Assembly: GCF_003002065.1 (NCBI RefSeq)
Contig: NZ_PVZG01000033.1
Location: 1 to 47,804, forward strand
Reading direction: 5' to 3'
Length of the DNA: 47,804 bases
From: Pseudosporangium ferrugineum
GTDB taxonomy: Bacteria > Actinomycetota > Actinomycetes > Mycobacteriales > Micromonosporaceae
The translations under genes were made by a program, and so were the position numbers. Below, piece after piece: positions 15,993 through 24,824 of this stretch (the first letter of the stretch is position 1; each line of letters begins with the position of its first letter). The notes beneath the pieces were generated by a model. That model was given only the letters and a program-made list of their open reading frames with translations, had not been told where the DNA came from and ran no database searches.

Positions 15993-18176
15993 ATGACCGT
16001 CCCCGCAGTCATCCCCCGATCTCGCCGCCGGTGGCGCCTCGGCGCCGCCGGCGGCCTGGTCGTCGCGGTCGTCGCGGCGTTCGGCGCGCTCACCCCGGTG
16101 AGCGCCCGGGCTGCCGAGACGCTGCTGTCGCAGGGCAGGCCCGCCACCGCGTCCACGTCGGAGAACGACGGCGTCTACCCGGCCTCCGCCGCGGTCGACG
16201 GCAACACCGGCACCCGCTGGTCGTCCGCGTTCGCCGATCCCCAGTGGTTGCAGGTGGACCTCGGCACCAGCTCGGCGATCAGCCGGGTGGAGCTCAACTG
16301 GGAGGCCGCGTACGCGAAGACCTTCCGGATCCAGACCTCGGACAACGGCTCCACCTGGGCCGACGCGAGCCCCGCCACCGCCGGTCAGGCGGGCACGCAG
16401 AGCGTGAACGTCACCGCCACGGCCCGGTACGTGCGCATGTACGGCACCGAACGCGCCACCGGCTACGGCTACTCGCTGTGGGAATTCAAGGTGTACGGCG
16501 GCGGCACCACCGACCCGGACCTGCCCGGCGGCGGCAGCCTCGGCGCCAACGTCATCGTCTTCGACCCGTCGATGTCGTCGGCGTCGATCCAGAGCCAGGC
16601 CGACACGATCTTCCGGCAGCAGGAGTCCAACCAGTTCGGCCTCCAGCGGTACGTCCTCGCGTTCAAGCCCGGCACGTACAACGGCCTCAACATCCAGGTC
16701 GGCTTCTACACCTCGGTGCTCGGCCTGGGCCAGAACCCGCAGGACACCCGGATCAACGGCGACATCACCGTCGACGCCGGCTGGTTCCAGGGCAACGCGA
16801 CCCAGAACTTCTGGCGCTCGGTCGAGAACCTGTCCGTCTACCCGGTGAGCGGCGCCAACCGGTGGGCCGTCTCGCAGGCCGCGCCGTTCCGGCGGATGGA
16901 CATCCACGGCGACCTCAACCTCGCCCCCAACGGTTACGGCTGGGCGTCCGGCGGCTACATCGCCGACTCGCGGATCAGCGGCTCGGAGCAGCAGTACTCC
17001 CAGCAGCAGTGGTTCACCCGCAACAGCCAGATCGGCTCCAGCCTGAACGCGGTGTGGAACCAGACGTTCGTCGGCGTGCAGGGCGCACCGGCGTCGAGCT
17101 TCCCGAACCCGCCGTACACCACGATCGGCACGGCGCCGGTCATCCGCGAGAAGCCGTACCTCTACCAGGCCGGCGGCCAGTACGCGGTCTTCGTGCCGAA
17201 CCTCCAGCAGAACGCCGCGGGCGCCACCTGGGTCAACGGCAACACCCCGGGCACCGGCATCCCGCTGAGCCAGTTCTTCGTCGCCAAGCCCGGTGACTCG
17301 GCCGCGACGATCAACGCGGCGCTGGCGCAGGGCCTGCACCTGCTGTTCCAGCCCGGCATCTACCACGTCGACCGGACGATCAACGTGACCCGGGCGAACA
17401 CCGTGGTGCTCGGCCTCGGCTACGCCACGATCATCCCGGACAACGGCGTCACGCCGATGCAGGTGGCCGATGTGGACGGCGTGAAGCTGGCCGGCCTGCT
17501 CTTCGACGCGGGCACCACCAACTCGGCGAACCTGCTGGTCGTCGGCCCGAACGGGTCCTCGGCCAACCACGCCGCCAACCCGACGACCGTGCAGGACGTG
17601 TTCTTCCGGATCGGTGGCTCGATCGCCGGCAAGGCCACCAACAGCCTGCTGGTGAACAGCAACAACACGATCATCGACCACATCTGGGCGTGGCGCGCCG
17701 ACCACGGCAACGCGGGCACCTACGGCTGGACGGTCAACCCCGCCGACACCGGCCTGATCGTCAACGGCCAGAACGTGACCGCGTACGGCCTGTTCGTCGA
17801 GCACTACCAGAAGTACGAGGTCATCTGGAACGGCAACGGCGGCCGCACGTACTTCCTGCAGAACGAGCAGCCCTACGACCCGCCGTCCAACGCGGCGTGG
17901 CGCTCGGGGGCCAACGGGTACGCGGCGTACAAGGTGGCGGACGGCGTCACCAGCCACGAGGCGTGGGCGATGGGCAGCTACTGCTACTTCAACGTCAACC
18001 CGCAGGTGCACTCGGACCGCGGCTTCGAGGTCCCGGTGAACAGCGGGGTCCGCCTGCACAACATCTTCACGGTCTCGCTGGGTGGCAACGGGGTCATCGA
18101 CCACGTGGTCAACAACACCGGCGGACCGGCCCAGGGTACGGCGACCGTACCGGTCAACGTCGTCAACTTCCCGTAG
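15993..18176 (+). CDS. Secreted F5/8C (discoidin) plus beta-helix-like protein
   Basis: The product is 727 residues. A Sec-type signal peptide (residues 1 to about 41: RSRRRWRLG, a hydrophobic core, then SARA/AE) precedes one discoidin/CBM32 module (about 43-168; ASTSENDGVYPASAAVDGN, TGTRWSS, WLQVDLG, RYVRMYG, YGYSLWEFKVYG). A Gly-rich linker leads to a 540-residue domain rich in repeated beta strands and Asn-rich turns (KPGTYNGLNIQVG, FQPGIYHVDRTINVTRANTV, VVGPNGSS), typical of a right-handed parallel beta-helix. Relatives are common in actinomycetes and are often misnamed adenylyl cyclase. A polysaccharide-binding or -degrading role outside the cell is likely, but no catalytic residues can be assigned. 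AAGGAG lies 7 bases before the ATG. Confidence 0.85.
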   Translation: MTVPAVIPRSRRRWRLGAAGGLVVAVVAAFGALTPVSARAAETLLSQGRPATASTSENDGVYPASAAVDGNTGTRWSSAFADPQWLQVDLGTSSAISRVELNWEAAYAKTFRIQTSDNGSTWADASPATAGQAGTQSVNVTATARYVRMYGTERATGYGYSLWEFKVYGGGTTDPDLPGGGSLGANVIVFDPSMSSASIQSQADTIFRQQESNQFGLQRYVLAFKPGTYNGLNIQVGFYTSVLGLGQNPQDTRINGDITVDAGWFQGNATQNFWRSVENLSVYPVSGANRWAVSQAAPFRRMDIHGDLNLAPNGYGWASGGYIADSRISGSEQQYSQQQWFTRNSQIGSSLNAVWNQTFVGVQGAPASSFPNPPYTTIGTAPVIREKPYLYQAGGQYAVFVPNLQQNAAGATWVNGNTPGTGIPLSQFFVAKPGDSAATINAALAQGLHLLFQPGIYHVDRTINVTRANTVVLGLGYATIIPDNGVTPMQVADVDGVKLAGLLFDAGTTNSANLLVVGPNGSSANHAANPTTVQDVFFRIGGSIAGKATNSLLVNSNNTIIDHIWAWRADHGNAGTYGWTVNPADTGLIVNGQNVTAYGLFVEHYQKYEVIWNGNGGRTYFLQNEQPYDPPSNAAWRSGANGYAAYKVADGVTSHEAWAMGSYCYFNVNPQVHSDRGFEVPVNSGVRLHNIFTVSLGGNGVIDHVVNNTGGPAQGTATVPVNVVNFP

Positions 18177-19164
18177 GCCGCAGCTCTCCCGAGCCGCGCG
18201 GGATCAGCATCGTCGGGATGCTGATCTCGCGCGGCTGCTTCGTGTCCCCGTCGATGCGGGCGAAGAGGGCGCGCGCCGCCGCCCGGCCCATCGCGGCCGG
18301 GTCCCGGGAGACCACGGTGACCGCCGGGTCGAGCAGGTCGGCGAGCGGGAAGTCGTCGAAGCCGAGCAGTGCGATCCGGCGGTGCAGGCCGAGCCGGCGC
18401 AGCGCGCGTACCGCCCGGACGGTGATCAGGTGCTGGCCGGTGAAGAGCGCGGTCGGCGGGTACGGGAGCCTCAGCAGCGCGGGCGCGGTGGCCTCGGCAC
18501 CCGGTCCCGGCTCCACCGCCTCGCAGACCGGCAGGCCCGCCTCGCGCATCGCGTCCCGGTAGCCGAGCCGGCGGCTGCGCGCGGTGGCGATCCGCGGTGC
18601 CCCGGCGAGGAAGGCGATCCGGCGGTGCCCGTGCGCGATCAGGTGCCGTACGGCCTCCGCCGCCCCGTCGCGGTTCGTGGCCAGGACGGTGTCGCCGCGG
18701 TGGCCGGCGGCCGGCCGGTCGACGAACACGACCGGGACGTCGGGCGGGAGCTCGCGAGCCAGGTACGCCTGGTCGGGCGCGGTCGGCGTGATGATCAGGC
18801 CGTCGGCGTGCCGCCGCGCGAACGCTCCCGCCAGGTCCCGCTCCCGGCCCGGATCGTCGTCGAGGCTGCCGGTCAGCACGTGGACGCCGCGGGTGCGCGC
18901 CTCGTCCTCGACCGCCCGGTGCACGGCCGCCGAGAACGGCTCGCTCACGTCGTCGAGCAGCAACCCGATCGTCCGGGTACGCCGATCGTTGCGGCGCAGC
19001 ATGGTCGCCCCGAGGTTGGGGCGGTAGCCGAGCAGGGCGACGGCGGCGCGGACCCGGGCGGCGAGCGCGGGGTTCACCGTGCCCTCGCCGTTGACCACGC
19101 GGGACACCGTCTTGAGGCTGACGCCCGCGCTCCGCGCTACGTCGTTCATCGTGGGCCGCCCCAT
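18163..19164 (-). CDS. LacI-family transcriptional regulator
   Basis: The product is 333 residues. The helix-turn-helix (MNDVARSAGVSLKTVSRVVN) is followed by the hinge helix with the minor-groove Leu (TMLRRND) and a periplasmic-binding-protein-like effector domain. It diverges from frcBCA, and a perfect operator-like palindrome (19243-19256) lies between them, so repression of fructose-type uptake is the leading guess. It also abuts the discoidin/beta-helix gene tail to tail (14-base overlap), whose promoter carries another LacI-like operator. The ATG at 19164 has GGGGGAG upstream at short spacing; an ATG five codons later is an alternative start. Confidence 0.88.
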   Translation of the reverse strand: MGRPTMNDVARSAGVSLKTVSRVVNGEGTVNPALAARVRAAVALLGYRPNLGATMLRRNDRRTRTIGLLLDDVSEPFSAAVHRAVEDEARTRGVHVLTGSLDDDPGRERDLAGAFARRHADGLIITPTAPDQAYLARELPPDVPVVFVDRPAAGHRGDTVLATNRDGAAEAVRHLIAHGHRRIAFLAGAPRIATARSRRLGYRDAMREAGLPVCEAVEPGPGAEATAPALLRLPYPPTALFTGQHLITVRAVRALRRLGLHRRIALLGFDDFPLADLLDPAVTVVSRDPAAMGRAAARALFARIDGDTKQPREISIPTMLIPRGSGELRPTGS

Positions 19165-19210
19165 TTCTCCCCCTGATGATCACTGATTGCAACGAGCCCG
19201 AAACTTATTG

Positions 19211-19256
19211 TTGACAGTCGATGGCCCGAGTCGTCTACTGCAAGACAACGTTGTCT
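19211..19256 (+). promoter_or_regulatory. frcBCA promoter with LacI-type operator
   Basis: TTGACA (19211-19216), a 17-bp spacer and TCTACT (19234-19239) form the promoter. AGACAACGTTGTCT (19243-19256) is a perfect 14-bp palindrome with the central CG typical of LacI-family sites and covers the expected transcription start. Binding by the divergent regulator is inferred. Confidence 0.75.
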
Positions 19257-19288
19257 CTCGATTCCTGCTAAATCGATTTGGAGGAGAC

Positions 19289-20338
19289 ATGCGTGGATCA
19301 TCGCTGATCAGGCGCGGGCGGATCGGGCCCGCGCTGGCCGTCGGGCTTCTGCTCGTGGGCGCCGCGGCGTGCGGGGACGAGGCGGGCGACGGCGACATCG
19401 TCGGCCTGATCACCAAGACCGACACCAACCCGTTCTTCGTCAAGATGAAGCAGGGCGCGCAGGAGGCCGCGACGCAGCAGGGGCTGAAACTACAGTCGTT
19501 CGCCGGCAAGCAGGACGGGGACAACGAGGCCCAGGTGCAGGCGATCGAGAACCTGATGTCGTCCGGCGCCAAGGGCTTCCTCATCACGCCGAGCGACTCG
19601 AAGGCGATCGTGCCCTCGATCGACAACGCCCGGAAGCAGGGCCTGCTGGTGATCGCGCTGGACACGCCCACCGATCCGGCGAACGCCGTGGACGCCACCT
19701 TCGCCACCGACAACTACCAGGCCGGCAAGCTGATCGGTCAGTGGGCGAAGGCGAAGTTCGACAAGGACGGCAAGCAGGCGAAGATCGCCATGCTGGACCT
19801 CAACGCCAACCAGGTGTCCGTGGACGTCAAGCGGGATCAGGGATTTCTGGACGGTTTCGGCATCCCGGTCGGCGACCCGAACCGCATCGGCGACGAGAGC
19901 GACCCGCGGATCGTGGGCCACGACGTGACCGACGGCGCCGAGGACGGTGGCCGTACGGCGATGGAGAACCTGCTGCAGAAGGACCCGTCGATCAACCTGG
20001 TCTACACGATCAACGAGCCGGCCGCGGCGGGCGCGTACCAGGCGCTGAAGGCCGCCGGCAAGGACCGGGACGTGACGATCGTGTCGATCGACGGCGGCTG
20101 CCCGGGGGTGGACAACGTGTCCAAGAAGATCATCGGCGCCACGTCGATGCAGTTCCCCCTGAAGATGGCCCAGCTCGGGGTCGAGGCGATCGCCAAGTTC
20201 GCGAAGGACGGCGAGAAGCCGGGCGCGACGGCGGGCAAGGACTTCGTGGACACCGGCGCGCAGCTGATCACCGACGAGCCGCAGGCCGGCGTGGAGGCCA
20301 AGGACTCCGCGTGGGGCAAGCAGAACTGCTGGGGCTGA
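19289..20338 (+). CDS. frcB: Fructose-type ABC transporter, substrate-binding lipoprotein
   Basis: The product is 349 residues. The signal sequence ends in a lipobox (VGAAAC, Cys28), so it should be anchored to the outer face of the membrane. The mature part is a type-I sugar-binding protein of the CUT2 class (GLITKTDTNPFFVKMKQGAQ, DTPTDPANAVDATFATDN, VYTINEPAAAGAYQAL). Its N-terminal motif and partner genes match FrcB, the fructose (and ribose/mannose) binder of rhizobia. The ATG at 19289 has GGAGGAGAC directly upstream; an in-frame start at 19187 is rejected because it would lie before the promoter. It is the first gene of the frcBCA operon, 2 bases from frcC. Confidence 0.88.
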   Translation: MRGSSLIRRGRIGPALAVGLLLVGAAACGDEAGDGDIVGLITKTDTNPFFVKMKQGAQEAATQQGLKLQSFAGKQDGDNEAQVQAIENLMSSGAKGFLITPSDSKAIVPSIDNARKQGLLVIALDTPTDPANAVDATFATDNYQAGKLIGQWAKAKFDKDGKQAKIAMLDLNANQVSVDVKRDQGFLDGFGIPVGDPNRIGDESDPRIVGHDVTDGAEDGGRTAMENLLQKDPSINLVYTINEPAAAGAYQALKAAGKDRDVTIVSIDGGCPGVDNVSKKIIGATSMQFPLKMAQLGVEAIAKFAKDGEKPGATAGKDFVDTGAQLITDEPQAGVEAKDSAWGKQNCWG

Positions 20339-20340
20339 CC

Positions 20341-21360
20341 ATGACCACCACCGGCACTTCCACCGATTTCGAGGTCGACCGGCACGAGTCGCCGGCGGCG
20401 CGGGTGCAGCACCTGCTGCACGGCAACCCGGTCCTCGGCCCGCTCGCGGTGCTGATCGTGGCGATCATCGCCTTCTCGCTGGTCAACACCCGCTTCTTCG
20501 CCGCGGCGAACCTCTCCCTGGTGCTGGCCCAGGTCACCGTCATCGCGGTCCTCGCGCTCGGTCAGACCCTGGTGATCCTGACCGCGGGAATCGACCTGGC
20601 GGCCGGGGCGATCGCGGTGTTCTCGTCGATCCTGATGGCCAACTTCTGCACGAAGGCCGGCATGCCCGGCGTGCCCGCGCTGATCCTCGGATTCGCGTGC
20701 GGCACCGCCATGGGCGCGCTGAACGGGTTCCTCGTGACCCGGATCAAACTGCCGCCGTTCATCGTCACCCTCGGCACCCTGACGATCTTCTTCTCGCTCA
20801 ACGCGGTCGTCTCCGAGAGCGAGACCGTGCGCGGCGCGGACATGCCCTCGCTCATGACCTGGACCGGCACGACGATCCCGATCGGCGGCTTCCGGCTCAC
20901 GTACGGCTCGATCATCATGCTCGCCCTGTTCGCGTACTTCTTCTACGCGCTGAAGTCCACCGCGTGGGGCCGGCACGTGTACGCGACCGGCGACGACATC
21001 GAGGCCGCCCGCCTCGCCGGCATCCGTACCAACCGGGTCCTGTTCTCCGTCTACACCACCGCCGGCCTGCTCTACGCCGTCGGCGGCTGGATCCTCATCG
21101 GCCGGCTCGCGTCGGCCAGCCCCAACGTCGGCGTCGACTACAACCTCGACTCGATCACCGCCGTCGTGCTCGGCGGCACCAGCCTGTTCGGCGGACGCGG
21201 CGGCGTCCTGGGCACCCTGATCGGCGCCCTCATCGTCGGCGTGTTCCGCAACGGCCTGCAACTCGGCGGGGTCGAAGTCGTCTGGCAGGGCTTCGCGATC
21301 GGCCTGCTCGTGCTCGTCGCGGTGTCGCTGGACCAGTGGATCAGGAAGGTGAAAGCATGA
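20341..21360 (+). CDS. frcC: Fructose-type ABC transporter, permease
   Basis: The product is 339 residues with about 9-10 membrane segments after a hydrophilic N-terminus of about 35 residues. The CUT2 permease signatures are ILTAGIDLAAGAIAVFSS, the GTLTIFFSLNAVVSE region and GGTSLFGGRGGVLGTLIGALIVG. It forms the channel for the sugar delivered by FrcB. The start follows frcB by 2 bases and the stop overlaps the frcA start (ATGA), so the three genes are translationally coupled. Confidence 0.88.
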   Translation: MTTTGTSTDFEVDRHESPAARVQHLLHGNPVLGPLAVLIVAIIAFSLVNTRFFAAANLSLVLAQVTVIAVLALGQTLVILTAGIDLAAGAIAVFSSILMANFCTKAGMPGVPALILGFACGTAMGALNGFLVTRIKLPPFIVTLGTLTIFFSLNAVVSESETVRGADMPSLMTWTGTTIPIGGFRLTYGSIIMLALFAYFFYALKSTAWGRHVYATGDDIEAARLAGIRTNRVLFSVYTTAGLLYAVGGWILIGRLASASPNVGVDYNLDSITAVVLGGTSLFGGRGGVLGTLIGALIVGVFRNGLQLGGVEVVWQGFAIGLLVLVAVSLDQWIRKVKA

Positions 21361-22130
21361 CCACGCCGGTCCTCCAGGCCCGCGGCCTGACCAAACGCTA
21401 CGGCCGGGTCGTCGCCATCGACGGCAGCGACCTCGACCTGCACGCCGGCGAGATCCTCGCCGTCATCGGCGACAACGGCGCCGGCAAGTCCAGCCTCATC
21501 AAGGCCCTCTCCGGGGCGCTGATCCCGGACAGCGGAGAGATCCTCCTCGACGGCCGGCCGGTGCACTTCCGCAACCCGATGCAGGCCCGCGAGGCCGGCA
21601 TCGAAACCGTCTACCAGACCCTCGCCGTCGCCCCCGGCCTCGACATCGCCGACAACCTGTTCCTCGGCCGGGAACAGCGCCGCACCGGGCCGCTCGGCAC
21701 CGTCTTCCGGATGCTCGACAAGTCCCACATGCGCGCCGAGGCCCGCCGCCACATGACCGAACTCGGCATCGGCACCCTGCAGAACATCGGCCAGGCCGTC
21801 GAATCCCTCTCCGGCGGCCAGCGCCAGGCCGTCGCCGTGGCCCGCTCCGCCGCCTTCGGCAGCAAGGTCGTCATCCTCGATGAACCGACCGCCGCCCTCG
21901 GCGTCAAGGAGGGCAACCGCGTCCTCCAACTGATCCGCGACGTCCGCGACCGCGGCCTGCCGGTCATCCTGATCAGCCACAACATGCCCCACGTCTACGA
22001 GGTGGCCGACCGCATCCACATCCAGCGCCTGGGCCGCCGCGTCGCCGTCATCACGCCGGCCTCCCACTCCATGTCGGACGCGGTAGCCATCATGACCGGC
22101 GCCGCACCCCCGCCGGATCAGGCCGCCTGA
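21357..22130 (+). CDS. frcA: Fructose-type ABC transporter, ATP-binding protein
   Basis: The product is 257 residues with a single ATPase domain, unlike the double-domain RhaT in this window; single-domain form is characteristic of FrcA. Walker A is GDNGAGKSS, the signature LSGGQRQAVAVAR, Walker B VVILDEPTAAL and the switch His in LISHNM. It powers import through FrcC. The start overlaps frcC by 4 bases, and a strong hairpin terminator follows the stop. Confidence 0.88.
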   Translation: MTTPVLQARGLTKRYGRVVAIDGSDLDLHAGEILAVIGDNGAGKSSLIKALSGALIPDSGEILLDGRPVHFRNPMQAREAGIETVYQTLAVAPGLDIADNLFLGREQRRTGPLGTVFRMLDKSHMRAEARRHMTELGIGTLQNIGQAVESLSGGQRQAVAVARSAAFGSKVVILDEPTAALGVKEGNRVLQLIRDVRDRGLPVILISHNMPHVYEVADRIHIQRLGRRVAVITPASHSMSDAVAIMTGAAPPPDQAA

Positions 22131-22135
22131 ACGGG

Positions 22136-22164
22136 CCGGCCCCGGGCGATCACGCCCGGGCCGG
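22136..22164. terminator. Terminator between frcA and rhaI
   Basis: CCGGCCCCGGGCG and CGCCCGGGCCGG form a 12-bp GC-only stem with one bulged C and an ATCA loop. It lies 5 bases after the frcA stop. No T-run follows, as is common in actinomycetes. It probably also stops the convergent rha transcript. Confidence 0.75.
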
Positions 22165-22226
22165 TCACCTGAATCGCTGGTCGTCGCCGGACGGTGGGCG
22201 CGGCGACCGCCGTCGTGACGTCCCGG

Positions 22227-23393
22227 TCAGGCGCCCCAGCCGGCCTGCTGCCCGCCGACGCGCTCGGCGACGATCCGCTCCTGGTAGCCGCTGCGCCGGT
22301 ACGCGCGCACCGGGTCCGGGTCGAGGCCCAGGTCCGCGCGCACCTCGGCGAGCAGCGGCCGCACGTCGGTGTTGTACGCGTCCATCAGCACGCTGTTCGC
22401 CTCCAGGACGTTACCGTCGTTCTGGGCCCTGGTCAGCGCCGCGCGGTCGACGAGCAGGGCCTTGGCCGTCGCCTCCTGTACGTTCAGGACCGAGCGGATG
22501 ATGGCAGGTATCTTCGTCTCGATGTTGTGACATTGGTCCAGCATGAAGTTGATACCGTACGCGGGGTCCAGCGCGTCCCCGCGGACGATCTCGTACATGA
22601 TGCGGAAGAGCTGGAACGGGTCCGCGGCGCCGGCCATGAGGTCGTCGTCGGCGTAGAAGCGGCTGTTGAAGTCGAAGGCGCCGAGCCTCTTCTGGCGCAG
22701 CAGGAACGCCACGATGAACTCGATGTTCGTGCCCGGCGCGTGGTGGCCGGTGTCGATGCAGACCGTCGCCTTCTCGCCGAGCTCGACGCAGTGGGCGTAC
22801 GAGGTGCCCCAGTCGGGCACGTCGGTGGCGTAGAAGGCCGGCTCGAAGAGCTTGTACTCGAGCAGGATGCGCTGGTGGTCGCCGAGCCGGTCGTACGCCT
22901 CGCGCAGCGCCGCGGCCAGCCGGTCCTGCCGGTTGCGCAGGTCGTCCTGGCCGGGGTAGTTGATGCCGTCGGAGAACCACAGCTTGAGGTCCCGGGAGCC
23001 GGTGGCGTCCATGATGTCGACGGCCTCGAGCAGGTGGTCGGTGGCCTTGCGACGGATGCCGGCATCCGGGTTGGTGACCGAGCCGAGCTTGTAGTCGTCG
23101 TCCTGGAAGACGTTGGTGTTGATGGCGCCGATGCCGATGCCGAGCGAGGCCGCGTACTCGCCGAGGGCCCGGTAGTCGTCCACCTTGTCCCACGGGATGT
23201 GCAGGGCGACGGTCGGCGCCACCCCGGTGAACTTGTGCACGACGGCGGCGTCGGCGATCTTCTCCTGCGGGCTGCGCGGCACGCCCGCCTGGGCGAACAC
23301 CTTGAACCGGGTGCCGGAGTTGCCGAAGGCCCACGACGGGGTCTCGATGCGCTGGGCGGCGAGCGCACGCTTGACGGCGGCCAGGTCAGCCAT
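22227..23393 (-). CDS. rhaI: L-rhamnose isomerase
   Basis: The product is 388 residues of the TIM-barrel isomerase family that converts L-rhamnose to L-rhamnulose in the cytoplasm. Metal-site segments typical of the RhaI (Pseudomonas/Bacillus-like) type are visible: LLEYKLFEPAFY, CIDTGHHAPGTNIE and FDFNSRFYADDDL. The ATG at 23393 (MADLAAVKRAL) is chosen because upstream in-frame sequence overlaps rhaM and reads as low-complexity. It follows rhaM by 5 bases and is the last gene of the leftward rhaTPQSMI operon. Confidence 0.95.
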   Translation of the reverse strand: MADLAAVKRALAAQRIETPSWAFGNSGTRFKVFAQAGVPRSPQEKIADAAVVHKFTGVAPTVALHIPWDKVDDYRALGEYAASLGIGIGAINTNVFQDDDYKLGSVTNPDAGIRRKATDHLLEAVDIMDATGSRDLKLWFSDGINYPGQDDLRNRQDRLAAALREAYDRLGDHQRILLEYKLFEPAFYATDVPDWGTSYAHCVELGEKATVCIDTGHHAPGTNIEFIVAFLLRQKRLGAFDFNSRFYADDDLMAGAADPFQLFRIMYEIVRGDALDPAYGINFMLDQCHNIETKIPAIIRSVLNVQEATAKALLVDRAALTRAQNDGNVLEANSVLMDAYNTDVRPLLAEVRADLGLDPDPVRAYRRSGYQERIVAERVGGQQAGWGA

Positions 23394-23398
23394 GGCGA

Positions 23399-23719
23399 TC
23401 ACTTCTCTTCTTCTAGGTGGAAGACCTCGGTGAGCAGGGGGAACCCCTCGCCGGGGGCGGTGCCCGCGAAGAGGGGCGCCATCTCCGCCTGCCACCGGGC
23501 GTTCACGTCGGTGGCGGCCATCGCCGCCACCGACGCCTCGAGGTCGTCGGCCTCGACGTAGCCGATCAGCAGCCCGTCGGGGCGCAGGAACAGGGAATAG
23601 TTGCGCCAGCCGGTGGCCCGGAGTGCGTCCTGCATCTCGGGCCACACGGCCTTGTGCCGCTCCACGTACTCCTCGATCCGCTCGGGGCGGACCGTGAGCT
23701 GGAAGCAGTAGCGGGACAT
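23399..23719 (-). CDS. rhaM: L-rhamnose mutarotase
   Basis: The product is 106 residues, the exact size of RhaM/YiiL. It begins MSRYCFQLTVRPERIEEYVE, with HKAVWPEM (the conserved His) and the WRNYSLFL segment that forms the active-site Tyr/Trp pair. It interconverts the anomers of L-rhamnose so that the imported sugar matches the isomerase. It lies between rhaS (4-base gap) and rhaI (5-base gap). Confidence 0.95.
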   Translation of the reverse strand: MSRYCFQLTVRPERIEEYVERHKAVWPEMQDALRATGWRNYSLFLRPDGLLIGYVEADDLEASVAAMAATDVNARWQAEMAPLFAGTAPGEGFPLLTEVFHLEEEK

Positions 23720-23723
23720 GCCG

Positions 23724-24800
23724 TCAGAAGTTGAACTGGTCGATGTTCTGCGCGGTGAACTCGGTCGGCGGGCCGAGGACGATCTCGCCGTCCTTGCCGA
23801 TCGTGTACTCGCCGAGCTTGCCGGCGGTGAACTTCTCGCCCTCCTTGCCGGTGATCTGCCCGGAGGCGAGCGCGGCGCCGGCGAAGGCGGCCAGGTAGCC
23901 GATGTCGGCCGGGTTCCACAGCGCGAACTTCTTCACGGTGCCGTCCTTGACGTACTCGCGCATCTGGTTGGGCAGGCCGAGGCCGGTGATCGCCACCTTG
24001 CCCTTGTAGTTCGAGGAGCTGACGTAGCGCGAGGCCGCGGCGATGCCCACGGTGGTGGGGGAGACGATGACCTTGAGCTTCGGGTACGACTGCAGCAGGC
24101 CCTGCGCCTCCTGGAACGACTTCTGGTCGTCGTCGTTGCCGTACGCCGTCTTCACCAGCTTGAGCTTGCTGTACTCCGGCTTGGCCAGCTCGGTCTTCAT
24201 CACCTCGATCCAGGCGTTCTGGTTCGTGGCGTTCGGGGTGGCCGAGAGGATCGCGATCTCGCCCTCGCCGCCGGCCAGCTCGTTGGCCATCTTGACGAGG
24301 CTCTCGCCGATGCCCTGGGTGGTGGCCTGGTTGATGAAGGCGTCGCGGCAGTCCTTGGAGGCGTCCGAGTCGAAGGAGACGACCTTGATCTTCGCCTGGC
24401 GGGCCTGGTTGAGCGACGGGCAGACCGCGTTGGGGTCGTTGGCCGCGACCACGATGACCTCCTGCTGCTGCTGGATCAGCGTGTTGATGTAGCTGACCTG
24501 CGACGAGGCGCTGGCGTCGTTCGGGCCGACCAGCTTGTACACGCCCTTGAGCTCGTCCACCGCCACCTTGCCGCCGGCCGTCTCCACATCGGAGTACGGG
24601 TTGTTCAGCTGCTTGGGCAGGTACGCGATCTTCAGGCCCTCCTTGAGCTTGGCGTTGGGGTCGGCGACGGCGCCGCCCGGCGCGGCGGCCCCGCTGTCCT
24701 TGGACGCGTTGTCCTTGGTGGTGCCGCCACAGGCGGCGAGGCCGAGGACGAGAAGTGAGGCGCTGGCTGCGGTGAGTAGTCGACGGTGCGAACGAAGCAT
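23724..24800 (-). CDS. rhaS: Rhamnose ABC transporter, substrate-binding lipoprotein
   Basis: The product is 358 residues. The lipobox LGLAAC (Cys24) predicts a membrane-anchored lipoprotein. The mature domain is a CUT2 sugar-binding protein (KIAYLPKQLNNPYSDVETAGG, VIVVAANDPNAVCP, VSFDSDASKDCRD) matching RhaS transporter components rather than the AraC regulator of the same name. AGGAG lies 6 bases before the ATG. It lies 24 bases after rhaQ. Being fourth in the operon, its abundance may need extra stability of this part of the transcript. Confidence 0.92.
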   Translation of the reverse strand: MLRSHRRLLTAASASLLVLGLAACGGTTKDNASKDSGAAAPGGAVADPNAKLKEGLKIAYLPKQLNNPYSDVETAGGKVAVDELKGVYKLVGPNDASASSQVSYINTLIQQQQEVIVVAANDPNAVCPSLNQARQAKIKVVSFDSDASKDCRDAFINQATTQGIGESLVKMANELAGGEGEIAILSATPNATNQNAWIEVMKTELAKPEYSKLKLVKTAYGNDDDQKSFQEAQGLLQSYPKLKVIVSPTTVGIAAASRYVSSSNYKGKVAITGLGLPNQMREYVKDGTVKKFALWNPADIGYLAAFAGAALASGQITGKEGEKFTAGKLGEYTIGKDGEIVLGPPTEFTAQNIDQFNF

Positions 24801-24824
24801 GACGGACTCCTAGGAAGGGTGAAT

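Noticed and set aside
15915..18104. Long minus-strand frame opposite the discoidin/beta-helix gene
   Set aside because: The translation is repetitive Val/Arg/Asp-rich shadow sequence without a ribosome-binding site, while the plus strand has a signal peptide, a discoidin module and a promoter.
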